NCBI GenBank assembly: GCA_903929195.1
Contig: CAIYTT010000151.1
Span: 1 to 45,695 of the forward strand
Direction: 5' to 3'
Length of the DNA: 45,695 nt
Source of the DNA: an uncultured Bacteroidota bacterium
Lineage (GTDB): Bacteria > Bacteroidota > Bacteroidia > Chitinophagales > Chitinophagaceae
Part shown: piece by piece, positions 1-8,589 of the stretch
Position numbering within the stretch: the stretch's first letter is position 1
How the letters are laid out: every line of letters begins with the position of its first letter
Made by a program: the position numbers and the translations under genes
Notes under the pieces: model-generated
Seen by the model: only the letters and a program-made list of their open reading frames with translations
Databases searched by the model: none
What the model was told of the DNA's origin: nothing

Positions 1-139
1 CGGTCGCAAGCAAATGGACATCAGCGATGCAACCCAAATAGACATCAGCATGCTCGCAGACGGTATCTATCTGATAAGCATTTATGACCAAGAAGGTACT
101 CTTCTGAAAATAGAAAAATTAGTAAAAACAAGTAACTAA
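1..139 (+). CDS. C-terminal end of a T9SS-sorted secreted protein (partial)
   Basis: The reading frame is open from base 2 to a TAA at 137-139 and gives about 45 residues. The end, ISMLADGIYLISIYDQEG followed by a short Lys-rich tail, has the spacing of the type A C-terminal sorting domain of the type IX secretion system (L..G.Y.I.I...G....KL.K). Such domains are cleaved after export through the outer membrane. The body of the protein lies upstream of the window, so its function cannot be stated. A strong terminator follows directly. Confidence 0.75.
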   Translation, partial: GRKQMDISDATQIDISMLADGIYLISIYDQEGTLLKIEKLVKTSN

Positions 140-157
140 ATCCCTTTTTATTACATA

Positions 158-197
158 CCAAAAAAGTCTTTCGTACATGTACGAAAGACTTTTTTGG
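158..197. terminator. Perfect 40-bp palindrome, bidirectional terminator
   Basis: Bases 158-177 and 178-197 are exact reverse complements. The A-run at the start and T-run at the end make it usable from both strands. It lies 18 bp after the T9SS fragment and downstream of rlmD, which converges on it. Confidence 0.85.
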
Positions 198-458
198 TTT
201 AAGGGGGGAGGAAACAAAATTGAATCATCATCCAAACAAAATAAATTTAATTACAAATAAACCTGTAATTGGTCTTTCGGCAATTCTACATTAAAATTTA
301 TTTTTGCACCAGAAAGGAAGGCAATGCCGTACTTTGTAAAAGTTTAATATTATTCAATGATTAGAACAACAGTAGCCACCAACAGAGTAATGTGAATATT
401 TGCTCTAAAAAAAAACACCACAAATGTCCATAATACCTACAATAATATAAATATAACT
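198..458. other. Intergenic region with one possible promoter box
   Basis: No gene is supported here. The only signal is TATTTTTGC at 299-307 on the plus strand, which matches the Bacteroidota -7 box TAnnTTTGC, but only a 7-codon reading frame follows it. It could drive an unrecognised small RNA or be chance in AT-rich DNA. Confidence 0.3.
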
Positions 459-1874
459 TTATACTTTTAATTCTAACAATGCTACATTTTCTATATGGTG
501 CGTATGTGGAAACATATCTACCGGTTGTAACCGTACTACTTTATACGCAACATCAAGCAATTGTAAATCACGAGCTTGGGTAGCAGGGTTACAGCTTACA
601 TATACAATTTTAGGTGCTAATATTTTCAATAACTGATTCACCAATTTAGGGTGCATACCAATTCTTGGCGGGTCGGTTATAATAACATCCGGGAAACCAT
701 GTGTGTCAAAAAAAGCATCGTTGCAAATATCTATTATGTCGCCGGCAAAAAACGCACAGTTGGTAATATTATTTAAAGCTGCATTTTCAATTGCATCTTT
801 AATGGCATCTGCAACAGACTCAATACCTATCACTTTTTTTGCCAATCCGGAACAAAATATACCAATACTACCTGTACCGCAATAAAAGTCATATAAAGTT
901 TCCTTACCTGTTAAACCAGCAAATTCTCTTGTTATTTTATATAATGCCTCTGCCTGTAATGTATTGGTTTGAAAAAATGATTTAGGTGAAATTTTGAATT
1001 TAAACTCCTCTAATTCTTCAATAATATACGGCTTGCCATGCCAACAAACTACATCAAGGTCGTAAATGGTATCATTAACTTTAGAATTGACAGTATAATT
1101 TAAAGAAGTAATAGTAGGTATTTGTTCTAAAATATAGTTTAATAAACCTTCTCTATCCTCTTTTACTTCGTGATGAATTACTAAATTAATTAAAACCTCA
1201 TTTGTTGTAGTTACTCTTATTATAACATTTCGTAACCAACCATATTGAGCTTTAAAGTTATAATAAGGCAAATTATGCTTTTGGGTATAGGCTCTAATCG
1301 TTGTTAATAATAAATTAGTAGGTTCGGGTTGTAAATAACACTTATTTATCTCAACTACTTTATCAAACAGACCGGGGGCATGAAACCCAAGTACGGGTTC
1401 AGATTCAAATTTTTCGTCTCTGTCTTTTATTTCTTCAATAGTACGATACCGTTGTGTAGAAAAGGTAAATTCCAGCTTATTGCGATAATAGCGTTCGTTG
1501 GCACTGCCTATAATTGGTTGTATTTCAGGAAGTTCAACCTGCCCAATACGTTTTAGTTGGTCAGCAACTTGTTGTTGTTTATAGGTAAGCTGTAGTTTAT
1601 AGGGCAACATTTGCCACTTGCAACCACCGCATACACCAAAATGTTTACAAAAAGCATCTATTCTATTGGGAGACGGAGTTATTAAACGTAACATTTTGCC
1701 TTGAGCCCAGCTTTTTTTATCTTTTATAATTGCAACATCTATAATATCGCCCGGAATAACGTTTTCTATAAATAATACTTTTCCTTCGTCTAAGTGGGCT
1801 ATGCTATTGCCTTCTGCTGCATAAGCCTCTACTTCAATGCCCATTAAGGGTGCCTTCTTTTTTTTTCTCGACAA
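459..1874 (-). CDS. rlmD: 23S rRNA (uracil-5-)-methyltransferase RlmD
   Basis: A 471-residue protein of the RlmD/RumA family, which methylates C5 of U1939 in 23S rRNA with S-adenosylmethionine. The N-terminal 65 residues form a TRAM RNA-binding domain (VEAYAAEGNSIAHLDEGKVL). Cys76, Cys82, Cys85 (CKHFGVCGGC) and Cys179 are placed like the 4Fe-4S ligands of E. coli RlmD. The C-terminal methyltransferase domain has FYCGTGSIGI, ITDPPRIGMHP and VSCNPATQARDL, the last holding the catalytic Cys. Length is normal. It is a single-gene unit ending towards the palindromic terminator at 158-197. RlmCD-like specificity (U747 plus U1939) cannot be excluded from sequence. Confidence 0.93.
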   Translation of the reverse strand: MSRKKKKAPLMGIEVEAYAAEGNSIAHLDEGKVLFIENVIPGDIIDVAIIKDKKSWAQGKMLRLITPSPNRIDAFCKHFGVCGGCKWQMLPYKLQLTYKQQQVADQLKRIGQVELPEIQPIIGSANERYYRNKLEFTFSTQRYRTIEEIKDRDEKFESEPVLGFHAPGLFDKVVEINKCYLQPEPTNLLLTTIRAYTQKHNLPYYNFKAQYGWLRNVIIRVTTTNEVLINLVIHHEVKEDREGLLNYILEQIPTITSLNYTVNSKVNDTIYDLDVVCWHGKPYIIEELEEFKFKISPKSFFQTNTLQAEALYKITREFAGLTGKETLYDFYCGTGSIGIFCSGLAKKVIGIESVADAIKDAIENAALNNITNCAFFAGDIIDICNDAFFDTHGFPDVIITDPPRIGMHPKLVNQLLKILAPKIVYVSCNPATQARDLQLLDVAYKVVRLQPVDMFPHTHHIENVALLELKV

Positions 1875-2068
1875 TTTTTATACTATTTTCATGTAAAGTT
1901 AATCAATAATAAATTTAAGGCAACAAATATGCTTATTTCACAGATAAAACCTAATTATATTGCAAATAAAGATAAGTTTAAGTTTATGAGTGGTTTAATT
2001 TGTAGCCTAATTACCCTAATATTTCAAAAGGTGCCTTATCTTTAGCCAATAATAGCTACTTGCAACAA

Positions 2069-3235
2069 ATGTTTGAAAATTTATATAGTAAATTCAGAAG
2101 AATAACCAGCAATGAATCTTATTTTCCTGAAATAGACGGTATTCGTTTTTTAGCTATTTGTTTAGTGATATTATTTCATACTCACGGCTATTTTACCGGT
2201 AAAACACTAATAGAATTCAAAGATAATTCCACCGCTTATGCATGGCTGAATGTAGTGTTATTAAATGGAGATAAGGGTGTGCCTTTGTTTTTTGTTCTAA
2301 GCGGGTTTATACTTTGTCTTCCTTTTGCCAAGCAATATCTTGCTAACGGAAAAAAGATTGAATTAAAAAAATATTATTTAAGACGTGTTACCCGTTTAGA
2401 ACCACCTTATTTTATAGCTATGCTATTCTTGTTTTTGGCTATGCTGTTAATGAAGGTAAATAATTTGCAGCAATTAGTACCCAGTTTATTAGCATCCTTA
2501 ATTTACAGCCACGGCTTTATTTTTCATAGGTCGCCATTAATAACAGTAGTGGCTTGGTCTTTAGAAATTGAAATACAGTTCTATATATTAGCTCCCTTAT
2601 TATTTAAGTTGCTAAAATTAAATGTATTACCCCGCAGAATACTATTAATATTGGGTACAATTGGCTTTATAATCTGCCAACATTATTATAAACCTCCATT
2701 TGAAAACCTATTTACCAATATCCAGTACTTTTTAATGGGAATATTAATAGCAGACTTTTATGTGTGCGATTATGCAAGCCGTCTATTTAAGCAAAAATGG
2801 GTAGCCATAGTAGCTATTGTATTACTTATGAGTATATTATATTTACCAATAAAAACTACTATTGATAAAACTACAGTCTATAATGAAACACAATTTTATG
2901 CTATCCTTATTTTTCCATTTGTAATTGGCTTATTTTATTACATTATTCTGAAAAATGAGATTCTGAAAAAGATATTTAGTTATAAATTCATACCTGTAAT
3001 TGGTGGCATGTGTTATTCTATTTATTTACTTCATTATTCTATAATATCTTTTTTTGGCAGATTTACAATAGGACTAAAAGTTACGAATTATTATCTACCT
3101 AATCTTATATTTCAAACAATTATACTATCAATACCTGTTTTGCTTATTTCAGGTGTGTTTTATTTCTATATAGAACGTCCTTTTATGTCTAAAAAATGGA
3201 CTGAAAAATTAATGGGTAAAAAGAAAATAAAATAA
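2069..3235 (+). CDS. Membrane acyltransferase, acyltransferase-3 (OafA/YrhL) family
   Basis: About 388 residues. The ATG at 2069 is preferred over the in-frame TTG three codons upstream. The N-terminal signature DGIRFLAICLVILFHTHG contains the conserved His of acyltransferase-3 proteins, and GVPLFFVLSGFIL and RRVTRLEPPYF follow, as usual for OafA-like enzymes. Roughly ten hydrophobic helices are visible. These integral inner-membrane enzymes transfer acetyl or other acyl groups to extracytoplasmic sugars such as O-antigen or exopolysaccharide. No glycan genes are next to it, so the substrate is unknown. The gene ends in a hairpin that overlaps its own stop codon. Confidence 0.88.
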   Translation: MFENLYSKFRRITSNESYFPEIDGIRFLAICLVILFHTHGYFTGKTLIEFKDNSTAYAWLNVVLLNGDKGVPLFFVLSGFILCLPFAKQYLANGKKIELKKYYLRRVTRLEPPYFIAMLFLFLAMLLMKVNNLQQLVPSLLASLIYSHGFIFHRSPLITVVAWSLEIEIQFYILAPLLFKLLKLNVLPRRILLILGTIGFIICQHYYKPPFENLFTNIQYFLMGILIADFYVCDYASRLFKQKWVAIVAIVLLMSILYLPIKTTIDKTTVYNETQFYAILIFPFVIGLFYYIILKNEILKKIFSYKFIPVIGGMCYSIYLLHYSIISFFGRFTIGLKVTNYYLPNLIFQTIILSIPVLLISGVFYFYIERPFMSKKWTEKLMGKKKIK

Positions 3236-3272
3236 AGGCTGTTAAGTTAATAAATTACGATAACAGCCTTTA
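3233..3272. terminator. Hairpin terminator between convergent genes
   Basis: TAAAGGCTGTTA (3233-3244) pairs exactly with TAACAGCCTTTA (3261-3272) around a 16-nt loop. It overlaps the acyltransferase stop codon and lies 13 bp beyond the phosphatase stop on the other strand, so it can end both transcripts. Confidence 0.8.
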
Positions 3273-3285
3273 TTTTGCAGTAAAT

Positions 3286-4923
3286 TTATTTAATAACATC
3301 TACAATAGGCTTACCTATACATCCATTAGGCATTTGTAAATGTAATAAAGCGGCAAGAGTAGGGGTAATGTCAGTCATATTAATAACGGTATGTGTTTCG
3401 CCTTTATTTATATGCCAACCATACCAAAGCAAAGGTATATGTGTATCATAAGGGTTCCAGCTACCGTGTGTCATTCCGGTCTGTTTGCCACCCATATCAT
3501 ACCATGCCGGATTAAGAACTATTTGAATTTCACCGCTTCTGTTTTTATAATAACCATTTATAGCCATAGTACGTATAGGTTCCGGAACAGGGGATTTGTC
3601 CATATTTTCCATATCTATAACATAACTAATTTCAGGTTTTTTATTAAGCCAATCAATAATAGTCGTTTTTATTTTACTCTTGTCTAAATTTGCTTTTGCA
3701 ATTTGAGAATAATTAAAAACAACCTGATAATTTACAATACCCAAAACAAGTGAATCTTTTTTGTATTCTTTTTTTAAATAATCATTTAAATCATTCGTAG
3801 TATTTACATACATAACACCTGCGGGAATATCTAAATCTTGCAAAAACACTGCATTGTGAGCACCGGCATGGTCTGCTGTAAGGAAAAACAAATAGTTGTT
3901 TTTGCCAAATCTTCTATCTAAATATTTAAGAAATTCTGCAATATCGCGGTCTAATCTTAAATACATATCTTCTATTTCCACACTATTAGGTGCAAATTGA
4001 TGACCACAATAGTCTGTACTGGACAAGCTTAATGCCATAAAATCCATATCCTCTCCCATACCTAATTGCTCACCTTCAATACAAGCCTTTGCAGCCATAA
4101 TTGAATAAGTATTACCGGCAGGTATCAGTTTCAAAACACTATATCGGTCACTATCTGCAAGAGAATCAAAAACATGCGGGAAAACAGGGGCTTTTTCACC
4201 TTTAAAACCTTTTTCATAGTTGGTAGCATCGGGAGTGCTTTGTACATATTCTGAATGTGGGTATAATAAAGTCCATCCTTGTTTTACAAGGCTGTCGCCA
4301 CCCTTCCGTTTATTGAATGCTTTAAGCCAATCAGGATTTTGATTAGGATACGGATAATAGGTGCTTGTTGTAAAATCACCTGTTTTATCATTATACCAAT
4401 AAGCACCATTTGCTAAGTGACCGGCAGGTAAAATACTGCCTCTGTCTTTAATAGCAATGCCAAAAACGCGTGATTTAAGATTCGTGCCTAAACGCAATTC
4501 ATCGGTAATAGTTGTGGTGAGCATTGTATTAGGACTCATAGAGGGGGCGTTAGTAGCATCACCTACCAAATGCACAGTAGCGTCATCTACACAATAGCAA
4601 TATTTGCCAGTACTGTTATCAATCCAGTTATTACCAGCAATACCATGAATAGAAGGTACAGAACCTGTATAGATGCAACTATGACCCGGTGCTGTGTTTG
4701 CAGGCATATAGCTTACCATTGTGTTCTGGCAATTAAAACCGTCTTTCATTAGCCTTTTGAAACCACCATTACCATATAAATTATAATATCTATATAGATA
4801 ATCCCAACGCATTTGGTCTATAACCAAGCCAATTACTATTTTGGGTCTATCTACCGGTTTTCTTTTTAGGCAAGAGGCAAATACTACTAGTACTAAAATT
4901 GCAAATAAAGCAAAACGTTTCAT
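3286..4923 (-). CDS. pafA: Alkaline phosphatase of the PafA type, lipoprotein
   Basis: A 545-residue member of the alkaline phosphatase superfamily. The N-terminus (MKRFALFAILVLVVFASC) is a lipoprotein signal with Cys18 as the lipidation site. Active-site residues of the flavobacterial phosphatase PafA are present in order: Asp36 (VIDQMRWD), nucleophile Thr77 (PANTAPGHS), Asn98, Lys159 and Arg161 (IKDRGSILPAGH), Asp304/His308 (STDYCGH), Asp351/His352 (TADHAG) and a late His (GMTHGSWNP). The Lys/Arg pair argues for phosphate-monoester hydrolysis rather than a phosphodiesterase. The expected role is phosphate scavenging at the periplasm or cell surface, and it needs no phosphate activation by its product. 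The gene stands alone. Confidence 0.88.
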   Translation of the reverse strand: MKRFALFAILVLVVFASCLKRKPVDRPKIVIGLVIDQMRWDYLYRYYNLYGNGGFKRLMKDGFNCQNTMVSYMPANTAPGHSCIYTGSVPSIHGIAGNNWIDNSTGKYCYCVDDATVHLVGDATNAPSMSPNTMLTTTITDELRLGTNLKSRVFGIAIKDRGSILPAGHLANGAYWYNDKTGDFTTSTYYPYPNQNPDWLKAFNKRKGGDSLVKQGWTLLYPHSEYVQSTPDATNYEKGFKGEKAPVFPHVFDSLADSDRYSVLKLIPAGNTYSIMAAKACIEGEQLGMGEDMDFMALSLSSTDYCGHQFAPNSVEIEDMYLRLDRDIAEFLKYLDRRFGKNNYLFFLTADHAGAHNAVFLQDLDIPAGVMYVNTTNDLNDYLKKEYKKDSLVLGIVNYQVVFNYSQIAKANLDKSKIKTTIIDWLNKKPEISYVIDMENMDKSPVPEPIRTMAINGYYKNRSGEIQIVLNPAWYDMGGKQTGMTHGSWNPYDTHIPLLWYGWHINKGETHTVINMTDITPTLAALLHLQMPNGCIGKPIVDVIK

Positions 4924-4994
4924 AATAAAAATTTTATTTTAATTTTTAACACAAAAGTGCAATTATTGTAGCGAACCCACAATTATATTTTGAT

Positions 4995-5003
4995 TAATTT
5001 TGC
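4995..5003 (+). promoter_or_regulatory. Bacteroidota -7 promoter box
   Basis: TAATTTTGC fits TAnnTTTGC and lies 52 bp before the start codon of the PLP-dependent enzyme. No clear -33 TTTG is seen at the usual spacing, so only the -7 element is claimed. Confidence 0.5.
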
Positions 5004-5054
5004 AAAAATTTTTTTATCAAATAATATTTTAATACCTCAAAAAAATAATATTAT

Positions 5055-6305
5055 ATGGACATTTTTGCCAAGTTTGAAAACAAGTTAGGCCCTATTGGAG
5101 ATTATGCTGAAAAAGCACCCGGATATTTTGCATTCCCTAAGCTGGAAGGTGAAATAGGGAACAGAATGATATTTAACGGTAAAGAAAAGATTATTTGGAG
5201 TTTAAACAATTATTTAGGTTTAGCCAATCACCCGGAAGTACGTAAAGTAGATGCAGAGGCAGCAGCAGAATTCGGATTGGCATCGCCAATGGGTGCAAGA
5301 ATGATGAGTGGAAACTCGGATATTCATGATGAGCTGGAAAATGAACTTGCAGCATTTGTAGGTAAAGAAACGGCTATGGTTATGAACTATGGCTATCAGG
5401 GTATGATTTCTACAATTGACTGCTTATGTGGCAGGCACGATGTGGTTGTTTATGATGCCGAATCGCATGCTTGTATTATAGATGGCTTACGGTTAATACC
5501 CAGCCACCGCTTTGTATATAAACATAACGATATTGCCGATTGCGACAAACAACTGGCACGTGCCACAGAAATTGTAAAGAAAACAGGTGGCGGTATTTTA
5601 GTTATTACAGAGGGGGTGTTCGGTATGTCGGGCAACCAAGGTAAGATAAGAGAGATAGCCGTGCTTAGAAATAAGTATGAATTCCGCTTGTTTGTAGATG
5701 ATGCTCATGGTTTTGGTACTATCGGTAGTAGAGGTGCAGGTATTGGTGATGAGCAAAACTGCATTGATGATATAGATATATATTTTTCTACATTTGCCAA
5801 GTCTATGGCAAGCATCGGTGGTTTTTTAGCCGGCAGCAAACAGATACTTACTTTTTTAAGATACAATATGCGTTCGCAGATTTATGCTAAATCGTTGCCT
5901 ATGGCATTTGTAAAAGGTAATTTGAAACGTTTGGAATTATTGCGTACCAAACCGGAACTACGCGAGAAATTATGGCATAATGTAAATAGACTACAAAACG
6001 GTTTTAGAGAAAGAGGGTTTGATTTAGGTACAACAAATACACCGGTTACACCTGTATTTTTAAAAGGAGGTCTATACGATGCCGTTCAGCTTACATACGA
6101 CCTTCGCGAGAATTTTGACATATTCTGTTCTGTAATCGTGTACCCGGTAATACCAAAAGGCCAAATAGAACTCCGTATTATACCTACAGCAGCACATACA
6201 GACCAAGATATTGATGAAACATTGGCTGCATTTGACCAAGTAAGGCACAAACTTGAAAATAAACTTTATGCACAAGAAATGCCTAAAGTAGAAATGATGG
6301 CATAA
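5055..6305 (+). CDS. spt: PLP-dependent acyl-CoA:amino acid acyltransferase, probable serine palmitoyltransferase
   Basis: A 416-residue alpha-oxoamine synthase. Visible features are the substrate-loop NNYLGLANHP, the PLP-stacking His138 (AESHACIIDG), Asp215/His218 in VDDAHGFGTIG, and the PLP lysine Lys249 in STFAKSMASIGG. The STFAKS context resembles serine palmitoyltransferase (TFSKS in Sphingomonas) more than the LGKA motif of 2-amino-3-ketobutyrate CoA ligase or ALA synthase. Serine palmitoyltransferase joins L-serine and a fatty acyl-CoA to give 3-ketosphinganine, the first step of the sphingolipids common in this phylum. No other sphingolipid gene is adjacent. Substrate assignment is inference; the fold and cofactor are secure. 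Confidence 0.8.
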   Translation: MDIFAKFENKLGPIGDYAEKAPGYFAFPKLEGEIGNRMIFNGKEKIIWSLNNYLGLANHPEVRKVDAEAAAEFGLASPMGARMMSGNSDIHDELENELAAFVGKETAMVMNYGYQGMISTIDCLCGRHDVVVYDAESHACIIDGLRLIPSHRFVYKHNDIADCDKQLARATEIVKKTGGGILVITEGVFGMSGNQGKIREIAVLRNKYEFRLFVDDAHGFGTIGSRGAGIGDEQNCIDDIDIYFSTFAKSMASIGGFLAGSKQILTFLRYNMRSQIYAKSLPMAFVKGNLKRLELLRTKPELREKLWHNVNRLQNGFRERGFDLGTTNTPVTPVFLKGGLYDAVQLTYDLRENFDIFCSVIVYPVIPKGQIELRIIPTAAHTDQDIDETLAAFDQVRHKLENKLYAQEMPKVEMMA

Positions 6306-6308
6306 TTG

Positions 6309-6375
6309 AATGAATTTATAATATAGATGCATATAGATTATGTGGCTATATTATAAATTCATTTTTATTTTTTTA
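6309..6375 (+). terminator. Rho-independent terminator
   Basis: An 18-bp perfect stem (6309-6326 with 6346-6363) is followed by a T-rich tract, directly after the PLP enzyme stop codon. The stem is AT-rich but long. Confidence 0.8.
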
Positions 6376-6391
6376 TTTAAATTAAACCCCT

Positions 6392-6400
6392 TAATTTTGC
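6392..6400 (+). promoter_or_regulatory. -7 promoter box of tRNA-Leu(UAG)
   Basis: TAATTTTGC matches the phylum's -7 box and ends 10 bp before the mature 5' end of the tRNA. Confidence 0.6.
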
Positions 6401-6410
6401 ACCTCCTAAA

Positions 6411-6491
6411 GCGGGTGTGGTGAAATGGCAGACACATTAGACTTAGGATCTAATGCTGAGAGGCGTGGGGGTTCGAGTCCCTCCACCCGCA
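6411..6491 (+). tRNA. tRNA-Leu(UAG)
   Basis: The acceptor stem is GCGGGTG (6411-6417) with CACCCGC (6484-6490), and the discriminator A is at 6491. The anticodon stem TTAGA/TCTAA (6437-6441, 6449-6453) encloses loop CTTAGGA, so the anticodon is TAG at 6444-6446, reading CUN leucine codons. The T-arm has GTTCGAGTC. A long variable arm makes it class II. The 3' CCA is not encoded. A -7 box precedes it and a hairpin terminator follows. Confidence 0.96.
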
Positions 6492-6500
6492 CGAAATGAG

Positions 6501-6546
6501 AGCGAAAGAAACAGAGCGAATAGCGATGGGACTTTCGCTTTTTTTG
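6501..6546 (+). terminator. Terminator of tRNA-Leu(UAG)
   Basis: AGCGAAAG (6501-6508) pairs with CTTTCGCT (6532-6539) and is followed by a run of T. It sits 9 bp after the tRNA. Confidence 0.75.
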
Positions 6547-6596
6547 TATTTTGTTTTTTATTTAATGATTTATATATTGCATTCCAAAATGCTACT

Positions 6597-7520
6597 ATGG
6601 AATATATATCAACATCTGCACTTGCAAACCAACTTGAATTAAAATCCGCAGATTTGTTTGACAAAATAAAAACTCTTGGTTGGATAGACCGAAAAAATGA
6701 TAAATGGGTATTGACTGAACTAGGTGTAAAAAAAGGAGGGCAAACAAGATACAACCCAAAATACGGAGAATATATTGTGTGGCCAGAGAGTATTTCAATC
6801 GACAATAGTCAAAAAAATGAAACCACAAAGCTTCTCAATGCTACTACAATTGGTAAACATTTTGAAGTTTCTTCACAACGACTTAATTTGATTTTTTCAG
6901 AACTTGGTTGGATTGAAAAAAATATTTCAGGTTGGCAATTAACAAAACTAGGGAAAGGTATAGGAGGAAAGCAATTTGAACACGAAACATCTGGAGCTAC
7001 ATTTGTAATGTGGCCATTTAGCATTTTTCAAAATAAAAGGTTGATAGAGGTTTTTAAAGAGTATGCGTCCGAACAATCACTTGATGCAAATTCTAATGTA
7101 GTATCAGTAACTCAAACTAATATTCCAATAGCTTCTATAAACAAGGATAATTTTAGGGAAAAATTTGAAGCTAAACATCGTACAATTGATGGACATTATG
7201 TTAGAAGTAAAGCTGAAATGCTTATTGACAATTGGTTGTATCAATATGGGCTTGTACATGCTTATGAGAGAAAGCTTCCTATTGAACAAGATGTTTATTG
7301 TGATTTTTATATTCCTTCTGGTCATGGACGACCTCAAGCGGTTTATATTGAATTTTGGGGTTTAGAAAATGACCCCAAATATTTAGAACGTAAGAAGAGG
7401 AAAATTGAAATATATAAAAATGAAGGTCTAACGTTAATTGAGTTAAACGACGAAGACATTCAAAACATAGATGATATTTTACCAAAGAAATTGTTACAAT
7501 ATAAAATTAAAGTTGGTTAA
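6597..7520 (+). CDS. PD-(D/E)XK nuclease-like protein with two KilAC-like DNA-binding repeats
   Basis: The frame is open from inside the tRNA, but the ATG at 6597 is the first plausible start (307 residues). Residues 4-66 and 79-142 are two copies of one winged-helix-like unit (LLNATTIGKHFEVSSQRLN... ELGWIEKNISGWQLTKLGKG ... VMWP), similar in pattern to the KilAC domain of phage antirepressors. After a linker, residues 200-285 read VRSKAE207, CD236FYIP, E252FWG, then a Lys/Arg-rich helix and LIELND. That is the E, D, ExK-like layout of restriction-endonuclease-fold domains found at the ends of some SF1 helicases. DNA binding plus cleavage is inferred. It lies alone behind tRNA-Leu, in a region of accessory genes. 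Confidence 0.65.
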   Translation: MEYISTSALANQLELKSADLFDKIKTLGWIDRKNDKWVLTELGVKKGGQTRYNPKYGEYIVWPESISIDNSQKNETTKLLNATTIGKHFEVSSQRLNLIFSELGWIEKNISGWQLTKLGKGIGGKQFEHETSGATFVMWPFSIFQNKRLIEVFKEYASEQSLDANSNVVSVTQTNIPIASINKDNFREKFEAKHRTIDGHYVRSKAEMLIDNWLYQYGLVHAYERKLPIEQDVYCDFYIPSGHGRPQAVYIEFWGLENDPKYLERKKRKIEIYKNEGLTLIELNDEDIQNIDDILPKKLLQYKIKVG

Positions 7521-7555
7521 TCAGGGTATTTTCTCTGAAATATTCTTCATATCCA

Positions 7556-7740
7556 TCAAATCCTCCATAAAATTGTTAGAACATCGGCTTCTTGCCCGCA
7601 CAATCCGTAAAGATGTGCCAAACCTTTGAGCTCTGGCACATCTAATAAATTTTGTTTTACCAAATTCAATTTTACATTAATATAGTGGTGATTGGCAAAC
7701 AAGAGCAAAATATTGGATAAAATATAAACTTGCAATAAAT
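7556..7740 (-). pseudogene. Probable gene remnant, no start codon
   Basis: On the minus strand a frame ending at a TGA (7556-7558) reads INVKLNLVKQNLLDVPEL and then KGLAHLYGLCGQEADVLTIL, which looks like real protein rather than random AT-rich translation. There is no ATG; the frame fades into low-complexity sequence upstream. I do not recognise the family. It lies among other broken accessory genes, and a decayed fragment is the simplest reading. The rest of 7521-7769 shows nothing else. Confidence 0.35.
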
Positions 7741-7769
7741 GTTTGATTTTTTTGTATTTATTAATTCAT

Positions 7770-7777
7770 TAACTTTG
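7770..7777 (+). promoter_or_regulatory. -7 box of the VapBC-type operon
   Basis: TAACTTTG fits TAnnTTTG and ends only 4 bp before the antitoxin ATG at 7782. If used as placed, transcription would begin at or next to the start codon, giving an almost leaderless mRNA. Confidence 0.45.
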
Positions 7778-7781
7778 TATA

Positions 7782-7997
7782 ATGGAAACATTATTGATCC
7801 AAGTTACTAATCCCAAAGCAATGGGAATGATAAATGAATTAGCGGAACTGCACATGATAAGGGTGTTGAAAAAACAAATACCTACCGGGCAAAAACTATC
7901 GGAAAAATATAGAGGAAAATTGCCTACTGAAATTGCAGACGAACTACAAGAATATGTAAACCAAAGCCGAAATGAATGGAACAGCCGCAATATTTAA
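7782..7997 (+). CDS. Antitoxin of a VapBC-type pair
   Basis: A 71-residue protein (METLLIQVTNPKAMGMINEL...) with a short beta-strand start, a helical middle (AELHMIRVLKKQI) and a Glu-rich C-terminal helix (EIADELQEYVNQSRNEW). It overlaps the downstream PIN-domain toxin by 22 bp, the usual arrangement of an antitoxin made first and bound to its toxin. No AbrB or ribbon-helix-helix signature is obvious. The C-terminal helix would be the toxin-binding part. Function is inferred mainly from the partner. Confidence 0.75.
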   Translation: METLLIQVTNPKAMGMINELAELHMIRVLKKQIPTGQKLSEKYRGKLPTEIADELQEYVNQSRNEWNSRNI

Positions 7998-8365
7998 TTG
8001 ATACAAATGCAGTTATTGATTATATAGGTAAAAAAATGCCTGAATCAGGATTGTTATTTATGGATACAGTGATTAACAATATACCTAATATTTCTGTTAT
8101 CACTAAAATTGAAATACTTGGATTCAATGCAGCAGGCAACTATTATCAATTACTTGCCGATTTTATGGATGATTCTGTAATATTCGATTTATTGGAAGAT
8201 GTTGTAAATCAAAGTATCTCACTTCGTAAAAGACATAAAATTAAATTACCTGATATTATTATTGCAGCAACTGCCTTAATGTTTGATTTGCAATTGATAA
8301 CAAGAAATGTAAAAGACTTTCATGGTATTGAAAATCTAAAAATAATTAATCCTTGGGATTTTTGA
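7976..8365 (+). CDS. vapC: PIN-domain ribonuclease toxin, VapC family
   Basis: A 129-residue single PIN domain. The acidic metal-binding residues are present: Asp9 (LIDTNAVIDY), Glu46 (ITKIEILGF), Asp93 (LPDIIIAATA) and Asp114 in ITRNVKDF. Residues around Glu46 and the LPDIIIAATAL helix are typical of VapC toxins, which are Mg-dependent endoribonucleases that usually cut tRNA or rRNA. All catalytic positions are intact, so the toxin is probably functional. It starts inside the antitoxin gene, so the two are translationally coupled. The RNA target cannot be predicted. Confidence 0.9.
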   Translation: MEQPQYLIDTNAVIDYIGKKMPESGLLFMDTVINNIPNISVITKIEILGFNAAGNYYQLLADFMDDSVIFDLLEDVVNQSISLRKRHKIKLPDIIIAATALMFDLQLITRNVKDFHGIENLKIINPWDF

Positions 8366-8374
8366 TAATGAACA

Positions 8375-8396
8375 TTTTTGGATGATTTTCCAAAAA
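8375..8396. terminator. Weak hairpin after the vapC-type gene
   Basis: TTTTTGGA (8375-8382) pairs with TCCAAAAA (8389-8396) around 6 nt. There is no T-tract after it on the plus strand, so termination is uncertain. The stretch from 8397 to 8589 holds no gene that I can support. Confidence 0.35.
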
Positions 8397-8589
8397 TAAA
8401 ACAAAAACCTTTTTTGGAAAAATATAATATAAACCCGGGATAAATGTTTATTTAGCAAAAACAGTAACAATATATAAATACCGAAGCATTTTCCAATTGA
8501 TATTATTTTATAAAAATACTAATAATCTCTACCTTTACTTATTATTAAATACTATTATTAGTGGCATTATGGTACTCCAACATATTTAA

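Noticed and set aside
6453-6596. In-frame extension of the KilAC/nuclease gene back into tRNA-Leu(UAG)
   Set aside because: It would start inside the tRNA and run through its terminator; the translation there (VRVPPPARNESERN) is the tRNA T-arm and hairpin. The ATG at 6597 begins the first recognisable repeat.
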